Assembly: GCA_963709645.1 (NCBI GenBank)
Contig: CAVPXP010000015.1
Span: 1 to 64,000, forward strand
Length of the DNA stretch: 64,000 nt
DNA from: DYRB01 sp963709645
Lineage (GTDB): Bacteria; Pseudomonadota; Gammaproteobacteria; Chromatiales; Chromatiaceae
Direction: 5' to 3'
Each line of letters starts with the position of its first letter. Positions within the stretch are counted from its first letter, which is position 1. The translations under genes and the position numbers were made by a program. Of the stretch, positions 18,880-29,716 are shown piece after piece. The notes beneath the pieces were generated by a model, which did no database searches, had not been told where the DNA came from, and saw only the letters and a list, made by a program, of their open reading frames with translations.

Positions 18880-21800
18880 GCCCCGACTCCCTTGGGCTGC
18901 GGTTGGCCCGGATTTGGTGGCTTCTCCTGCTCGGCATGCATCGCCACGTAAAGCGGTCGCAGTAGGGTTTCGGCCCAGTCGGCAAACTCACCACTGACCC
19001 AAAGGGCATCGAAATCCGGGTAGGCCCGCGCCAGGTAGGGGTCGGTCTCCACCTCTCCCGTTCGCTTGTAGGCACCCTCGTAAACGTTGCGCGCTGCGTC
19101 CTCGCTGCCGCCCTTCAGCCATTCGAAGGCGGTCTTGGCGGCGAGCGGTAGCGGGACGGCGCATACCTTCCTGCCAGGCCTCCAGCAGGTCGGTCAGGTA
19201 CCCCTTGGCCAAGTCGAGATCAAGCGGCTTCAGCTCGACATCCCCCGCTTTGCTGATGACTTGCGTGGTGATGGACCGCCCGGTGAGGTGCCCGGCAAGA
19301 TGCGTGACCCAATGGCGGATGAGCACCTCACCGCGGTAATGCTTGTCCTTGACGAGGTCGCTGGTCTCCAATACCACCCTGCCCCGGTTGCCAGCGTCAT
19401 CGGCGCGCATGCCGCCGAGCCAATCGGCGACCTCCAGCATCTGATCGGCGATCTCCGCCTGAAATCGGATCGGCTCATCCTCCTCGCAGGCGTGCGGCCA
19501 GCGCGCGAGCGCCTCCCGGTAGCGGGCGAAAAGGTCGTCCATGGGTGCGACCAACTCCTCGGCGAGCAGCTCGCCAAAGTCGCCGGGGGCCAGGTCGCCG
19601 CGCCGGCGGATGCGATCCAGTCGGTCCTGGCGAGCTGTCTCGATCGCCCCGCCCTGCCCCAGTTCCGCCTGCCCCAGCGCCGCAGCCTGAACCCGGATCA
19701 GCTCGTCCTGCAGTTGCCAGCGTCCGAGTCCATCGAGGGCGAAGGGTTCTTGGTCGTCGCCGGGCGCGTCCCCGCCCTCGAAGAAGACCCCGAGACGTTG
19801 GCGGAAGAAGCCCTTGACCGGCGCCTTCAGGAAATCTGCCAGGTCGCGAATTCCGAGGGGCTCTTCCCGGATGAGGGCAGGCAAGCGATCTTCGGTAAGC
19901 GGGGCCGCCGCGGCGGATGGCGGCTCATCAAACATTCGCTTTGTCACTTGCGGATCGCACCGCGTATCGCCCAGGTCCGGGGAGACATTCGCCAAGTCGG
20001 ATGGGTCGGTCGCTTTGGTGCGCCACTCCTTGGCATAGGTGAACAGGGGCGAGGTCGTGGGGTCGCTTGGGAAATAATCGGGGCTGAACGGCTGCAGGCG
20101 GTGTTCACGGGTCAAGGCCGCCAGGAATACGTCCCCAGCTTTGTCCGCCGATCCCTGGTAATCGGCCAGCCTCCAGCCGGCGGCGAGGTGATCGCGCAAC
20201 TGGCCAACCAGCACCGAGGGCGGGCGCCTACTGTTGTCGGTAATGCTGCGCCCAACCCAGGAGATGTGGAGTGTCTCGCGTGCCGACAACAGGGCCTCGA
20301 GAAACAGATAGCGGTCGTCCTCGCGCCGTGAACGGTCGCCGGGTCGATAGTCCCGGCCCATGAGGTCAAAGTCCATCGGCTTGCGTTGGCGGGGATAGGC
20401 GCCGTCGTTCATGCCCAGCAGGCAGACATGAGGGAAGGGGATGGCACGCATGGGCATGAGGGTGGCGAAGGTGACCGCGCCGCCGAAGAAGCGCTGCGAG
20501 AGTCCGCCCGCGTCGAGCCGAGACAGCCAGTGCTCGCCGACAATCGACAGCGGCAGCACATCGGTGAGCGCGGCCTCATCGCAGACCTCCTGCCATTCCT
20601 GGAGCGCGGTCTCGAGCTGGAACAACGTATAGGCGTCGCCGCTGTCATCGGGGTCCAGGAAATCCGCCATCAGGGTCCGTAAGCGGGAGCACCAGTCGGC
20701 GACGGTGGCAGGCTTTCGCAGCGCGTGCCAGGTCTCGTCGAGCCGCTCGACGAGGCGCACCAGAGGGCCGACCAACGCAGCCTCGAGCCCGCCGATCTCA
20801 TCGAAGGGCTCGATCCCTCTCCATGCGTCCGCCCCCGCGCCGACGGCATAGCCGAGCAGCATGCGGCGCAGGCCGAAGCGCCAGGTGTGTGGGGCGCCCG
20901 CCTCAGTTTGGGCCGGCAGATCCAGGCTCGCGCGCTGGTCGGCATGGAGGGCCCAGCGGATATTGGCGCCACGGACCCAGCGATGGAGCCTCGGCAGGTC
21001 CTCAGCGTCGATACCGAAGCGCCGGCGCAGGGCCGGGACTTCCAGCAGGTCGAGCAGGTCGCTCACCGCCATGCGGGACTGGGGCAAAGCGAGGAGCGTC
21101 TCCAACGCCTGGATCAGCGGGTCGGTAGCGCGTTGGCCCTGATCGGCAACGCTGTAGGGGATAAAGCGCGGATCGTCCCGATCGAGCAGCCCAAACACCG
21201 CCTGGATGTAGGGCGCGTAGGCATCGATGTCCGGCACCATGACGATGATATCGCGCGGAGTCAGGCTCGGATCGGCGTTGAAGGCCGCAAGCAACTGGTC
21301 GTGGAGGACCTCGACCTCACGCTGAGGCCCGTGGGCGATGTGAAAGCGGATCGAGGTATCCCGGCCGGGGTCGACCGCCGACCAGTGCGCGCGAGTCTCT
21401 GCGAGGGGGCGCAGATCGCGGATGTCGTCCTGGAGCTGTTCCAGTAGGGTTCCCGCCTCGCCCGGTTCCTTCTCGGGTTCGAAGAGATCGATGCGTTGGC
21501 CGATGGCCCTGAAATAGCCCTCATAACCCGCCCGCGCCGCCCCGTCGTCATACTCGTCCAGCAGGCCGATGAAGTCGCGCCCCTGTTTGCCCCAAGCGGC
21601 CAGCAGAGGATGGGCGTGCAGATGCATGCTCTCCTCCGAGACGGCCGCCGGCATGCCGGCCCGGCGCGCCTGACGGCTGCGTTCCGCACGCAGCAGGTCC
21701 TTGTCGGCGACGATGTCGGCCCAGTAGTGCTCGCAGGGGTTGTGGACGCACATCAGGACCTGGGTCCAACGCGCCATGGCGGCCAAGACCTCCAGGGACT

Positions 21801-22543
21801 GGCGCGGTAGGCTCGAGATGCCGAAGACCATCAGCCGGCGCGGCAGACCAGGCGGGTGCACGTCCGCCGGCCAGTCGGCCGCGCGGCTCAGGAAGGCCGC
21901 ATGCACCGCAGCCCGACCGGCGTGGGAGCCGCGATCCCAGTCACCGGGGCTGGTCTCGACATCGGCCAGCAGGGCACGCCAGAGCAAGGCTTGCCAGCGC
22001 TGCTCCTGCGGCAAGGGCGCGCGGCGGCCCCGTGCATCGATCAACACGTCCTCCCCGCCGGCCCAGGCCGCCAGCCAATCGGCGCGATAGACCTGATACT
22101 GGTCGAAGAGATCGGCCAGCCGATCAGCGAGTTGGAAACGCTTGCGAAGGTCCGCGTCCTGGGTCAGGAAGCGCCGGATGGGGGCGTACTCTGGTTGCGC
22201 CGTGACCTCCGGCAACAGACGCATCAGACGCCACACCAGACGCGATTCATCGAAGGGCGAGGTCTCTGGCACGGCCTCGGCTCCGAGCACTGCCCGATAG
22301 ACCCGCCACAAAAAACTGCGATGGCAGCGAGATCTCCAGCCCGGCGGCAATCCCGAGCCCCCCCTCCCGAGTGTCGCCCTCAACCGCCCCCGCATCGGCG
22401 GCGAGCGCCAGCTTGAGCCACTGGGCAACGCCGTTGCTCTGGGCCAGGATGATCTCCTGCTCGAGTGGCGCGAGCGGATAGCGCCGCATCCAGGCCAAAA
22501 GGAGGTCGCGCAGGGTCTCCGGTCGGTTGCCGTGTACGAGCAT
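18876..22543 (-). CDS. recC: RecBCD exonuclease V subunit RecC, two frameshifts as written
   Basis: RecC recognises Chi and holds the RecBCD complex together. The N-terminus MLVHGNRPETLRDLLLAWM and IILAQSNGVAQWLK is typical. The body includes MVPDIDAYAPYIQAVFG, LGMNDGAYPRQRKPMDFDLM and DRSRREDDRYLFLEALLSAR. A one-base shift occurs in a run of six A/T at 22310-22315, where five would restore QFLWRVYRAVLG. A second shift near 19165 is needed to reach LPLAAKTAFEWLKGG and the true end KGVGA, whose TGA overlaps the recB ATG. Both look like single-base indels in an otherwise conserved gene, so sequencing error is more likely than decay. The start at 22543 is the first Met before the conserved region; an earlier start cannot be excluded. 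The 345 bases upstream (22544-22887) hold nothing I can identify. Confidence 0.92.
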
Positions 22544-22887
22544 CAGGCCGGGCGGGAGAGGACATGCTGTCACGTCGAACTCCAGGCAAAGGTTTGCAGA
22601 CGGTAAACCTAGAAACGGCAGTTGGACGTACCCTCGGGGGCGTAGCGCCGTCACAGAACAGGTGAAGCCCGAAGGACCCGCAAGTTGTCGGCGGCTCAGG
22701 CGCTTGCATGAGGCGCGCAGCGGTCAACTGCCGCTTCTAGGGTAAAGCGCGCTCAGATTACTCCAAGCCCACCACTGTCGGTGTCGGATCCGCATCGCCC
22801 AGGGGAGGGACCCCCGGACCCCCGACTCAGCCACCCCGTGCCCGGTTCTTTGCCAGTTCGGCCACCCGAATCCGCGGGTTTGGTCCC

Positions 22888-23550
22888 CTACAGACGTTGG
22901 CATCGTTTGAGGCAATCGGCAGTTGGCGCATGTAACGCGGGGCCCAAATCATCAAGGGGTTCCCGCACCTGTTGCGTCGGGGGCGCCGAGCGCTCCTCAG
23001 CTGAAGGGGGACGCAGGCGATCCAACACGTACATCTCCTGTTCGCGTGTCTCCACCGCGCCCGGACGTGCCTGGCGGACCCGGTGCAGGGCCGCCTGCGG
23101 CGACTCGCCCAGCTCGATCAGGAGCCGCGCCGCGATCAGACCCGTCCTGCCCAAGCCGCCACGACAGTGGACGACCAGCGACTGCGCACCCAGCAGTCGC
23201 GCGCAGAGCTCTTGGCCGCTGGTGCGCCACCGCGTCTCGAATTCCGGCGTCGGGACGGACACGTCCTGGATGGGAAGGTGATACCAGTCGAGTCCCATGG
23301 ACTGGACCTGCTTACCAAGCCCGGCAACACCCAGGTACGCCAGCTCGTGCTGCTCCATGAGGGTAACCAGGGCGGAGGCACCCCATGCCTGGATGGCCGC
23401 AAGATCGGTCGCCAGGTCCCGCGCCCAGGGACCCGACATGGCGAAGGGGTCGGTCTTGCCCGGGCAGAAGGTCATGCCGATGCGACCGCCACCCGGTGTG
23501 TCGAGGGCCGCGATCTGTAGGGGATGTGTCTGGCTGGTCCTGGGCGTCAT
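22888..23550 (-). CDS. Dual-specificity/CDKN3-like protein phosphatase (ARPP operon)
   Basis: This 220-residue protein is in the Cys-based protein tyrosine phosphatase superfamily. HCRGGLGRTG at residues 128-137 is the C-x5-R active site (Cys129, Arg135), and LPIQD ending at Asp96 supplies a likely general acid. The ATG at 23550 lies four bases after the ADP-ribosylglycohydrolase stop. With that gene and the ARPP-1 gene it forms the set from which the ARPP-1 domain was named (ADP-ribosylglycohydrolase and rhodanese-phosphatase-associated). The substrate is unknown; a phosphoryl group on an ADP-ribose-derived product or a modified protein is possible. The gene is intact. Confidence 0.85.
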   Translation of the reverse strand: MTPRTSQTHPLQIAALDTPGGGRIGMTFCPGKTDPFAMSGPWARDLATDLAAIQAWGASALVTLMEQHELAYLGVAGLGKQVQSMGLDWYHLPIQDVSVPTPEFETRWRTSGQELCARLLGAQSLVVHCRGGLGRTGLIAARLLIELGESPQAALHRVRQARPGAVETREQEMYVLDRLRPPSAEERSAPPTQQVREPLDDLGPALHAPTADCLKRCQRL

Positions 23551-23554
23551 GGGC

Positions 23555-24489
23555 TTACTCCGGTGCCGACGAGGCGAGCGACAGCAGGGCGTCGGCGAGC
23601 CCCAGGATGCGCTCCTGCAGCGCAATGGTGCTGCGCCACCGCTCGGGGATGCCGGCGAGGCCGTAGTAGGCCCCGGCCAGCTGGCCGTAGATGGCCCCGG
23701 TGGTGTCGGCGTCGTCGCCGAGGTTGACCGCTGCCAGTGCACCCGCCTCGGTAGTCATCGGTGCTCCAGAACGCCCAGAGCGCGGCCTCCAGGGCATCGA
23801 CCACATAGCCGGTCCCACGCACCTGCGGCGGCTGCTTGACCTTGAACGAGCCGGCGGCGATGGCATCGATGCGTGGACTCAGCGGCTCGTCCTCCCACAT
23901 GTCAGGAACCGGGCTGTAGCGGGGCGCGAGGAGCTGCTCCTTGGTCTCACCGCTCAGGGCGCCCAGGACGAGTCCCGCATAGTAGCGGCAGGCGTCCACC
24001 GGCTCCGGGGCGGCGTGGGTGGTCCTGGACATCTCCGCCGCCAGGCCGACGGCCTCCGCTGGGTCGATTGGCGAAGGCTAGGGGCACCGGCACCAGCCGC
24101 ATCAGGGAGCCGTTGCCGCCGGCGCGGGGATGGGTCTCGCCAGCGAAGGGGTTGCCGTCGCGCTCGAAGCGGCGCAGGGCCGCGGAGACCGTGTTCCCGA
24201 TGTCGAACAAGGTGCCCGTGCTGCTCCAGTAGCCCTCCCGGATACCAGCGGACATAGCGCCGCATCTGGTCCGCCGGGGTCGAATCCCTGGCACGTCGAC
24301 GAGGCTCTCGGCCAGACACAGGGCCATGGAGGTGTCGTCGGTCCACTGGCCCGGCTCAAGACCGAAGGGGCCGCCGCCGACGATGTCGGTGATGGGCTCG
24401 AAGGTCCCGGGCAGACTGAACTCCAGTGTCGTGCCCAGGGCGTCGCCGACGGCGAGACCCAGGAGTGCACCCTGGTAGCGATCGCGCAT
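23555..24489 (-). pseudogene. ADP-ribosylglycohydrolase family protein, frameshifted
   Basis: Joined frames give an ADP-ribosylglycohydrolase: MRDRYQGALLGLAVGDALGT, then the first metal-binding motif QWTDDTSMALCLAESL and the second, NLGDDADTTGAIYGQLAGA. These aspartates bind two Mg ions in DraG-type enzymes that remove ADP-ribose from proteins or hydrolyse related bonds. At least four indels are needed: a compensating pair near 24260-24300, one near 24060 and one near 23755. The ATG at 24489 follows GAGGG. Catalytic residues are retained in the pieces. It is followed after four bases by the phosphatase gene and preceded by ARPP-1, the established neighbourhood of this family. Confidence 0.85.
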
Positions 24490-24584
24490 GTCCACTTTGT
24501 CCCTCTTGATCCGTTGCGATCGGTCGGAACGGGGTGCCTCGGGTGGAGCACCCGCACCCGTGGACCGCCCCGCCAACGCGGTTC

Positions 24585-25569
24585 TCAGAATAGCCTTCCG
24601 TGTCGACGTTGGGATGCCCGCACCAGCCGACTGCCGCCCGAGCCGGTGTCGGAACCCTCCCCCGCTTGCACCCGAAAGGCGCAGAGGTGCACCACCCGTC
24701 CGTCCACCAACAAGGCACCTCCCGCGACCTGTGCATGACGCAGGCGCAGATCCTCGCCCTCGCCGACCGCCGGGAACCGTTCGAGCTGCGCCTGCGCCAC
24801 CTCATCGAGGAAGCGGCGCGCGCCGTCAGATCCAACCGCGGGAGCGACCGTCTCCGCTGCATCGATGGCGTCCAGGGCGGAGCTCTCGACCAGCTTCGGC
24901 AGCAGCACCGACAGGGTACGCGCACTGTCGAACAGATCCAGGCCAAGTACACCACCGTTGAGCTGGAAGAGCGCACCCACTTAGGCCGGGACAGGCGAGA
25001 AGGCCCGGAGGTAGTCGTCGAGGCTAACGCGGTGCGCCTCATAGAGCGCCGCGGCGGCGTCCGTACCCGAGTGGGCCGCCATGCGGTCGGCCTTGGCGGA
25101 GATGTCGGCCCACACCTGCCCTTGGTCACTACGCCGCGAGCCCGCGGTACGCAGTGACGCGCTCACCTGGGAGGCCTTCCGCGCGCGACCGGCCGCGTAG
25201 TGGGCGCGCCCGGCGCTGGCAAACTCCGCCGACTGGGCGTGCCAGCGCCCTGCCTCCACGCAGGAACCGGGAATAACGATGGTCTTGTGGGCCGGCCCGA
25301 GGACGCTGAGGTTGAGGATCCGATTCTGCTTGGCCCGGACCAGTGCCTCGCCGTCGAGCAGCAGGGGGGGCAGTCGTTGACGAACGCAGCTCGGGACGCT
25401 GCCGGCCTCGGAACTCGGTAACGCGGGCGCAGCCCCCTTGAGGGCCTGTCGAGCAGCAGTAGGCCGGCTCGGCGACCCCGTCACCAAGCAGCGGGTGGAA
25501 ACTGCGATTGTGGTGGGTCTGGGGCTCGCCCAGATCGACCTTCGACAGACACTCGGCAACGGCGGACAT
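24585..25569 (-). pseudogene. ARPP-1 (DUF6569) domain protein, frameshifted
   Basis: Pieces match the ARPP-1 domain: MSAVAECLSKVDLGEPQTHH, LLLDGEALVRAKQNRILNLS, HKTIVIPGSCVEAGRW, DDYLRAFSPVPA, then LFQLNGGVLGLDLFDSART and LVDGRVVHLCAFRV. ARPP-1 was defined by its genomic link to ADP-ribosylglycohydrolases and rhodanese/phosphatase-fold proteins, both of which follow here. Its biochemical role is not established. The start at 25569 has a strong Shine-Dalgarno AGGAGGT five bases upstream. Frame changes occur near 25500, 25380 and 24983. The first gene of the operon would thus be non-functional as written, unless the indels are assembly errors. Confidence 0.78.
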
Positions 25570-25803
25570 GGCGACCTCCTGGTGACACAGTCCGTGGGGA
25601 TGAGGACGGCATTATCCCGGAGGGGGTGGCTCAAACGGTGAGCCTGCCAACTAAGAAACCGATGAGGGCGATCCAGCCCTTGACGATACGGCCATGGGGA
25701 CGGATCGTGCTGTCGGCGCGGGAACGGATCGTCGCCCCAGGGTCACCTTCGCCGCGATGATCCAGGCGTCGACGGATCGGCCTTGCCGTCACCCCCACCC
25801 CAG

Positions 25804-25968
25804 CTAAGGCGATTTCTGTCAAATCATGTACCATCTTACTCGTCTTTTCGCCCGCTTTCGGTGTCGTGCCGGCAGTCACATAGCCCAGCTATGCTCCTGC
25901 CGGCACTCCTTGAAGGCGACCGAAAATCCTTCGCAATCTGGTACATGATTCTCCGGCAATCGCCTAAG
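25804..25968 (+). mobile_element. 165-bp MITE-like element, copy 1
   Basis: The element has terminal inverted repeats, GGCGATT at one end and AATCGCC at the other, each flanked by TAA. Just inside are ATCATGTACCA and its complement TGGTACATGAT. The centre is a nested palindrome: GTGCCGGCAG pairs with CTGCCGGCAC, and inside it CATAGC pairs with GCTATG. It has no coding capacity. A second copy of the same length lies inverted at 43220-43384, and the two are nearly identical where compared. The rest of the 25570-26152 intergenic stretch shows nothing I can identify. Confidence 0.9.
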
Positions 25969-26152
25969 CTTGCTGCAATAGCCACTCTGGAACAATCGAG
26001 TCAGGTATTCGTCGCTACATTGGCGATCGCCGGGCCGGATCGTTGCGCCGTACCCTTGACCTGGCTGCATAGCCTGTCCCTGGTCCAGGAAGGGTCCGGA
26101 GCCCCAACCCGGCGCCGACCTGCGGAGATCACTGCAAGCGAGGGCACGTCTT

Positions 26153-26947
26153 ATGGACCTCCATCTTGAAGGCAAACGGGCACTGGTCACGGGCTCGACG
26201 GCAGGTATCGGCTTTGCCGCAGCGCTGGGCTTGGCCCGAGAAGGGGCCGAGGTCATCGTCAACGGGCGCACCCAAGCCCGTGCGGAGGCCGCAGCACAAC
26301 GGATTCGCGAGCAGGTACCGGGGGCAAAGGTCAGGACTGTGGCCGCGGACCTCTCCGGCGCCGACGGCTGCAACGCCTTGATCCAGGCCGTCCCCGACCT
26401 GGACGTGCTCGTCAACAACGTCGGCATCTTCGAGCCCAGGCCGTTCGAGGAGATTGCCGACGCGGACTGGCTGCGCTTCTTCGAGACCAACGTCATGAGC
26501 GGCGTGCGCCTGTCGCGTCACTACCTCAAGGGCATGCGCGAGCGCGACTGGGGCCGGATCGTCTTCATCTCCAGCGAATCGGGGCTGCAGATCCCGCCGG
26601 AGATGATTCACTATGGCATGACCAAGACGGCGCAGCTGGCCATCGCCCGGGGCATCGCCGAGACCACCGCCGGGACCGGTGTCACGGTCAACAGCGTGCT
26701 GCCCGGACCCACCCGGTCCGAGGGGGTCGCGACCTTCGTGGAGCGCATGGCCCAGCAGCGCGGGGTCGACTTCGCGACCATGGAGCGCGAGTTCTTCGAG
26801 ACTGCCCGCCCCTCGTCGCTGCTGCGGCGGTTCGCGAGCGTCGAGGAGGTTGCCAGCATGATCGTCTATGTCTGCAGCGCCGCGGCTTCCGCAACCAACG
26901 GTGCGGCACTGCGGGTCGACGGGGGTGTCGTGCGCGCGATCCCCTGA
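26153..26947 (+). CDS. Short-chain dehydrogenase/reductase
   Basis: This 264-residue classical SDR has the nucleotide-binding motif TGSTAGIG at residues 13-20, NNVG at 88-91, a catalytic Ser in FISSESG (140-141) and YGMTK with Tyr154 and Lys158. The C-terminal GAALRVDGGVVR is the usual SDR ending. The substrate cannot be told. The NGR after the second strand suggests NADP preference, as in FabG-like enzymes, but this is weak. The gene stands alone between the MITE-like element and a 480-base gap. That gap (26948-27428) shows no gene, repeat or clear signal. Confidence 0.93.
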   Translation: MDLHLEGKRALVTGSTAGIGFAAALGLAREGAEVIVNGRTQARAEAAAQRIREQVPGAKVRTVAADLSGADGCNALIQAVPDLDVLVNNVGIFEPRPFEEIADADWLRFFETNVMSGVRLSRHYLKGMRERDWGRIVFISSESGLQIPPEMIHYGMTKTAQLAIARGIAETTAGTGVTVNSVLPGPTRSEGVATFVERMAQQRGVDFATMEREFFETARPSSLLRRFASVEEVASMIVYVCSAAASATNGAALRVDGGVVRAIP

Positions 26948-27428
26948 CGCGCGGGCTCGCAGCCCAGATCTCCGGGTCGCGCCAAGCCGCGCAGTTTCGG
27001 TACCCTGCACCTGGTCGAGGCACCGGCCTTACCCGCATCGGGGGCTCCTCTACCATCGATCGCGCCCAAGGTCTCACTCAGGCTCGGTGACTGCCGGTTC
27101 CAAAACAAGCCCCTCGCATGATGCGGGCGATATTTCGGCGCGCCTGCACTAGATGAATGTCGCACTCGGCACCGCCAGCCCGTCAGGCACTGGCACGGCG
27201 GCTAAGCATCGTCGCTCGCCGTCTCGGGTCAGCGGGTCCGCAAACGCAGGCACAGGGCAGGCATAATTTGGACACAGGCCCCAAACCCCGAAAAACGGAG
27301 CGCGAAGCCGGAAGCTGGCCAAGAATCAGATTCTAAGCCGTAAACGACGAGCTTGAGCTTGGGGAGACAGGGATCGACAGTGTCCACCCAGCCAGGAAGC
27401 AGCTCTAGGTGGATGATTTTAAGGAATA

Positions 27429-27505
27429 TGGCGCGCCCGACAGGATTCGAACCTGTGACCCCAGCCTTCGGAGGGCTGTACTCTATCCAACTGAGCTACG
27501 GGCGC
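27429..27505 (-). tRNA. tRNA-Arg (anticodon CCG)
   Basis: Read on the minus strand, the sequence folds as a tRNA. The acceptor stem GCGCCCG pairs with CGGGCGC, the D arm contains TAGCTCAGTTGGATAGAG, and the anticodon stem CAGCC/GGCTG encloses the loop CTCCGAA. The T arm contains GGTTCGAATCC. CCG is the anticodon, reading Arg codon CGG, and the CCA end is encoded. Confidence 0.97.
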
Positions 27506-27548
27506 AGAAACTGGTTTTCGACCTTTGACCTTCGAGCCATCCCTGTAG

Positions 27549-27589
27549 CTCCGGAGGGTTCGTACCCTATCCGATTGAGCTAAGGGCCC
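27549..27589 (-). pseudogene. Degenerate 5'-half copy of tRNA-Arg
   Basis: On the minus strand the sequence begins GGGCCCTTAGCTCAATCGGA, then TAGGGTAC, and reaches CCCTCCGGA. It aligns with the acceptor 5' side, D arm and anticodon loop of the tRNA-Arg 44 bases away, but has no matching 3' half. It is likely a decayed duplicate or a scar of recombination at the tRNA locus. Confidence 0.5.
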
Positions 27590-27712
27590 TCGGAACGCGC
27601 TGCTGACCCCAGGATGGGCGCGCGTAGCAAGCTTGTCGCTTAAGATGCGCAAGGATAGCGCCTGACCGATCAGGCGTCTACGCTGGGTTGTGGCTGCCAA
27701 GCCAACCGGCCC

Positions 27713-29716
27713 TTAGGCGTCCAACATCCCCTTGAGGTTAGCCAGGTGGGCATTTCCACGGGCCTTGCGCTCCTCCTGGGTCACCTCGCGTTTCGCGTCC
27801 CAATCGACCTGGGCTGGAGGAAGCTCGTTGAGGAACCGGCTGGGCTCGCTCTCGATCAGCTCGCCGTAACGCTTGCGCCGCTGTGCGAGAGTGAACGTGA
27901 GGCTGACCTGGGCCCGTGTGATGCCGACGTACGCAAGGCGCCGCTCCTCCTCGACGGTGCCCTCGTCGATGCTGGTGCGGTGCGGCAGCAGCTCCTCCTC
28001 CATCCCGACCAGGAAGACGTGGGGGAACTCCAGCCCCTTGGCCGCATGCAGGGTCATGAGGGCGACCCGCTCGCCACCCTCCTCCTCCGCCTGACGCTCC
28101 AAGACGTCCATCAGCGAGAGGTGGTTGACCATCTCGGCCAGGGTCTTCTCCTGCAGCTCGCCCTTGTTGAGGGCGCCGAGCCAATCGATCAAGTCCGTGA
28201 CGTTTTCCATCCGCCGCTCGGCGACCTGCGGGCTGGAGGCGTTCTCCCGCAGCCAGGCGCTGTAGTTCATCCCCTCGACCAGGGCCTTCACCGCGGCGAC
28301 GGGCTCAGACCCGGCCCGCCTGGCATAGCCTCCGATCCAGGCCGCGAAGTCCTGGAGGCGCCGCTGCGCCCGGTCCCCCAGGTGCTGGCCCAGGCCCAGC
28401 TCCTCGCAGGCGGCGAGCATGCCGATGCCGCGGCCGGCGGCGTAGGTGGCCAGTGCCTCGAGGGTATTGGGGCCGATCTCCCGACGCGGGGTATTGACGA
28501 TGCGCAGGAAGGCGGCGTCGTCGTCCGGGTTGGCCAGGAGGCGCAGGTACGCCATCAGGTCCTTGACCTCGGCGCGGGCGAAGAAGGAGGTCCCGCCGCT
28601 CAGGAAATAGGGGACGTTGTGCACGCGCAGGGCCTTCTCGAACGGGCGCGCCTGGTGATTGCCGCGGTAGAGGATGGCGAAGCGCCCGAAGCCCTGGCCT
28701 TCGGTGAAATGGCGGTGGAGGATCTCGGAGACGACACGCTCGGCCTCGTGGGTCTCGTCGCGGCAAGTGAGGACACGGGGCGCGTCGCCTGGATCGAGCG
28801 CGCTCCAGAGGCGCTTCTCGAAGACATGGGGGTTGTTGGCGATGAGGGCGTTGGCGAGCCCCAGGATGCGCCCGCTGGAACGGTAGTTCTGCTCCAGCAT
28901 GACGACCTTGAGCAGCGCGAAGTCTTCCTTGAGGCGGGCCAGGTTCTCCGGGCGGGCACCCCGCCAGGCGTAGATCGACTGGTCCTCGTCGCCGACCACC
29001 GTGAGCGCCCCGCGCGGCCCCACCAGTTGCTGGACCAGCTCGTATTGGGCCCCATTGGTGTCCTGGTACTCGTCCACCAGGAGGTAGCGTATACGCCCCT
29101 GCCAGGTCTCCAGGAGGTCGACGCAGTCGCGGAAGAGGCGCGCGGGACCAAGGATCAGGTCGTCAAAGTCCACGGCGTTGTAGGCACGCAGGCTGCGCTC
29201 GTAGTCGCCGTAGAGGCGTGCCAGGTCTGCCTCGTAGTCGTCCTCGGCCTTGCTCAGGGCCTGCTCCGGGTTGATGAGGTCGTTCTTCCAGCGGGAGATG
29301 TGCGTCTGCACTCCGGCGGCGGAGTTTGCGTCCTGGCGGGCCGACTTGCGCAGGTGCTCCTTGAGTACGGCCTCGGCATCCTGAGCGTCAAAGAGCGAAA
29401 AGCCGGGTCGCAGTCCGGCGCGGTCGGCATGGCGGCGCAGGATGTCCAGGCCCAGGGTGTGGAAGGTGGAGATGGTCAGACCCCGGGCATCCCGGCCCTT
29501 GACCTGTTTGGCAGCCCGCGCCTTCATTTCGCGCGCGGCCTTATTGGTGAAGGTGACCGCGCAGACGTGGCGGGCCGGGATGCCGCAGTCCCGGATCAGA
29601 AAGGCAATCTTGTGGGTGATGACGCGCGTCTTGCCCGAACCGGCCCCGGCGAGGACCAGCAGCGGTCCGCCAACATAAGTTGCCGCTTCCTGTTGGCTGT
29701 GGTTGAGTCCCTTCAA
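27713..29716 (-). CDS. rep: ATP-dependent DNA helicase Rep
   Basis: This 667-residue UvrD/Rep-family superfamily 1A helicase has LAGAGSGKTRVITHKIAFL (Walker A, near residue 22), LVDEYQDTNGAQYELVQQL (Walker B), VGDEDQSIYAWRGARP, and VALMTLHAAKGLEFPHVFLV. Length and ending fit Rep, the 3'-5' helicase that helps replication forks past obstacles, better than UvrD, which is longer. The start MKGLNHSQQEAATYVGG is typical. It is intact and read away from the DUF2782 gene. Confidence 0.95.
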   Translation of the reverse strand: MKGLNHSQQEAATYVGGPLLVLAGAGSGKTRVITHKIAFLIRDCGIPARHVCAVTFTNKAAREMKARAAKQVKGRDARGLTISTFHTLGLDILRRHADRAGLRPGFSLFDAQDAEAVLKEHLRKSARQDANSAAGVQTHISRWKNDLINPEQALSKAEDDYEADLARLYGDYERSLRAYNAVDFDDLILGPARLFRDCVDLLETWQGRIRYLLVDEYQDTNGAQYELVQQLVGPRGALTVVGDEDQSIYAWRGARPENLARLKEDFALLKVVMLEQNYRSSGRILGLANALIANNPHVFEKRLWSALDPGDAPRVLTCRDETHEAERVVSEILHRHFTEGQGFGRFAILYRGNHQARPFEKALRVHNVPYFLSGGTSFFARAEVKDLMAYLRLLANPDDDAAFLRIVNTPRREIGPNTLEALATYAAGRGIGMLAACEELGLGQHLGDRAQRRLQDFAAWIGGYARRAGSEPVAAVKALVEGMNYSAWLRENASSPQVAERRMENVTDLIDWLGALNKGELQEKTLAEMVNHLSLMDVLERQAEEEGGERVALMTLHAAKGLEFPHVFLVGMEEELLPHRTSIDEGTVEEERRLAYVGITRAQVSLTFTLAQRRKRYGELIESEPSRFLNELPPAQVDWDAKREVTQEERKARGNAHLANLKGMLDA

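Noticed and set aside
18876..22543. Programmed frameshifting in recC
   Set aside because: No slippery-site and structure combination is evident, and one shift is a simple homopolymer length change.
25876..26496. ORF sharing a 25-residue peptide with an ORF at 43112-43312
   Set aside because: The shared peptide is the translation of the two MITE-like copies, not a protein family.
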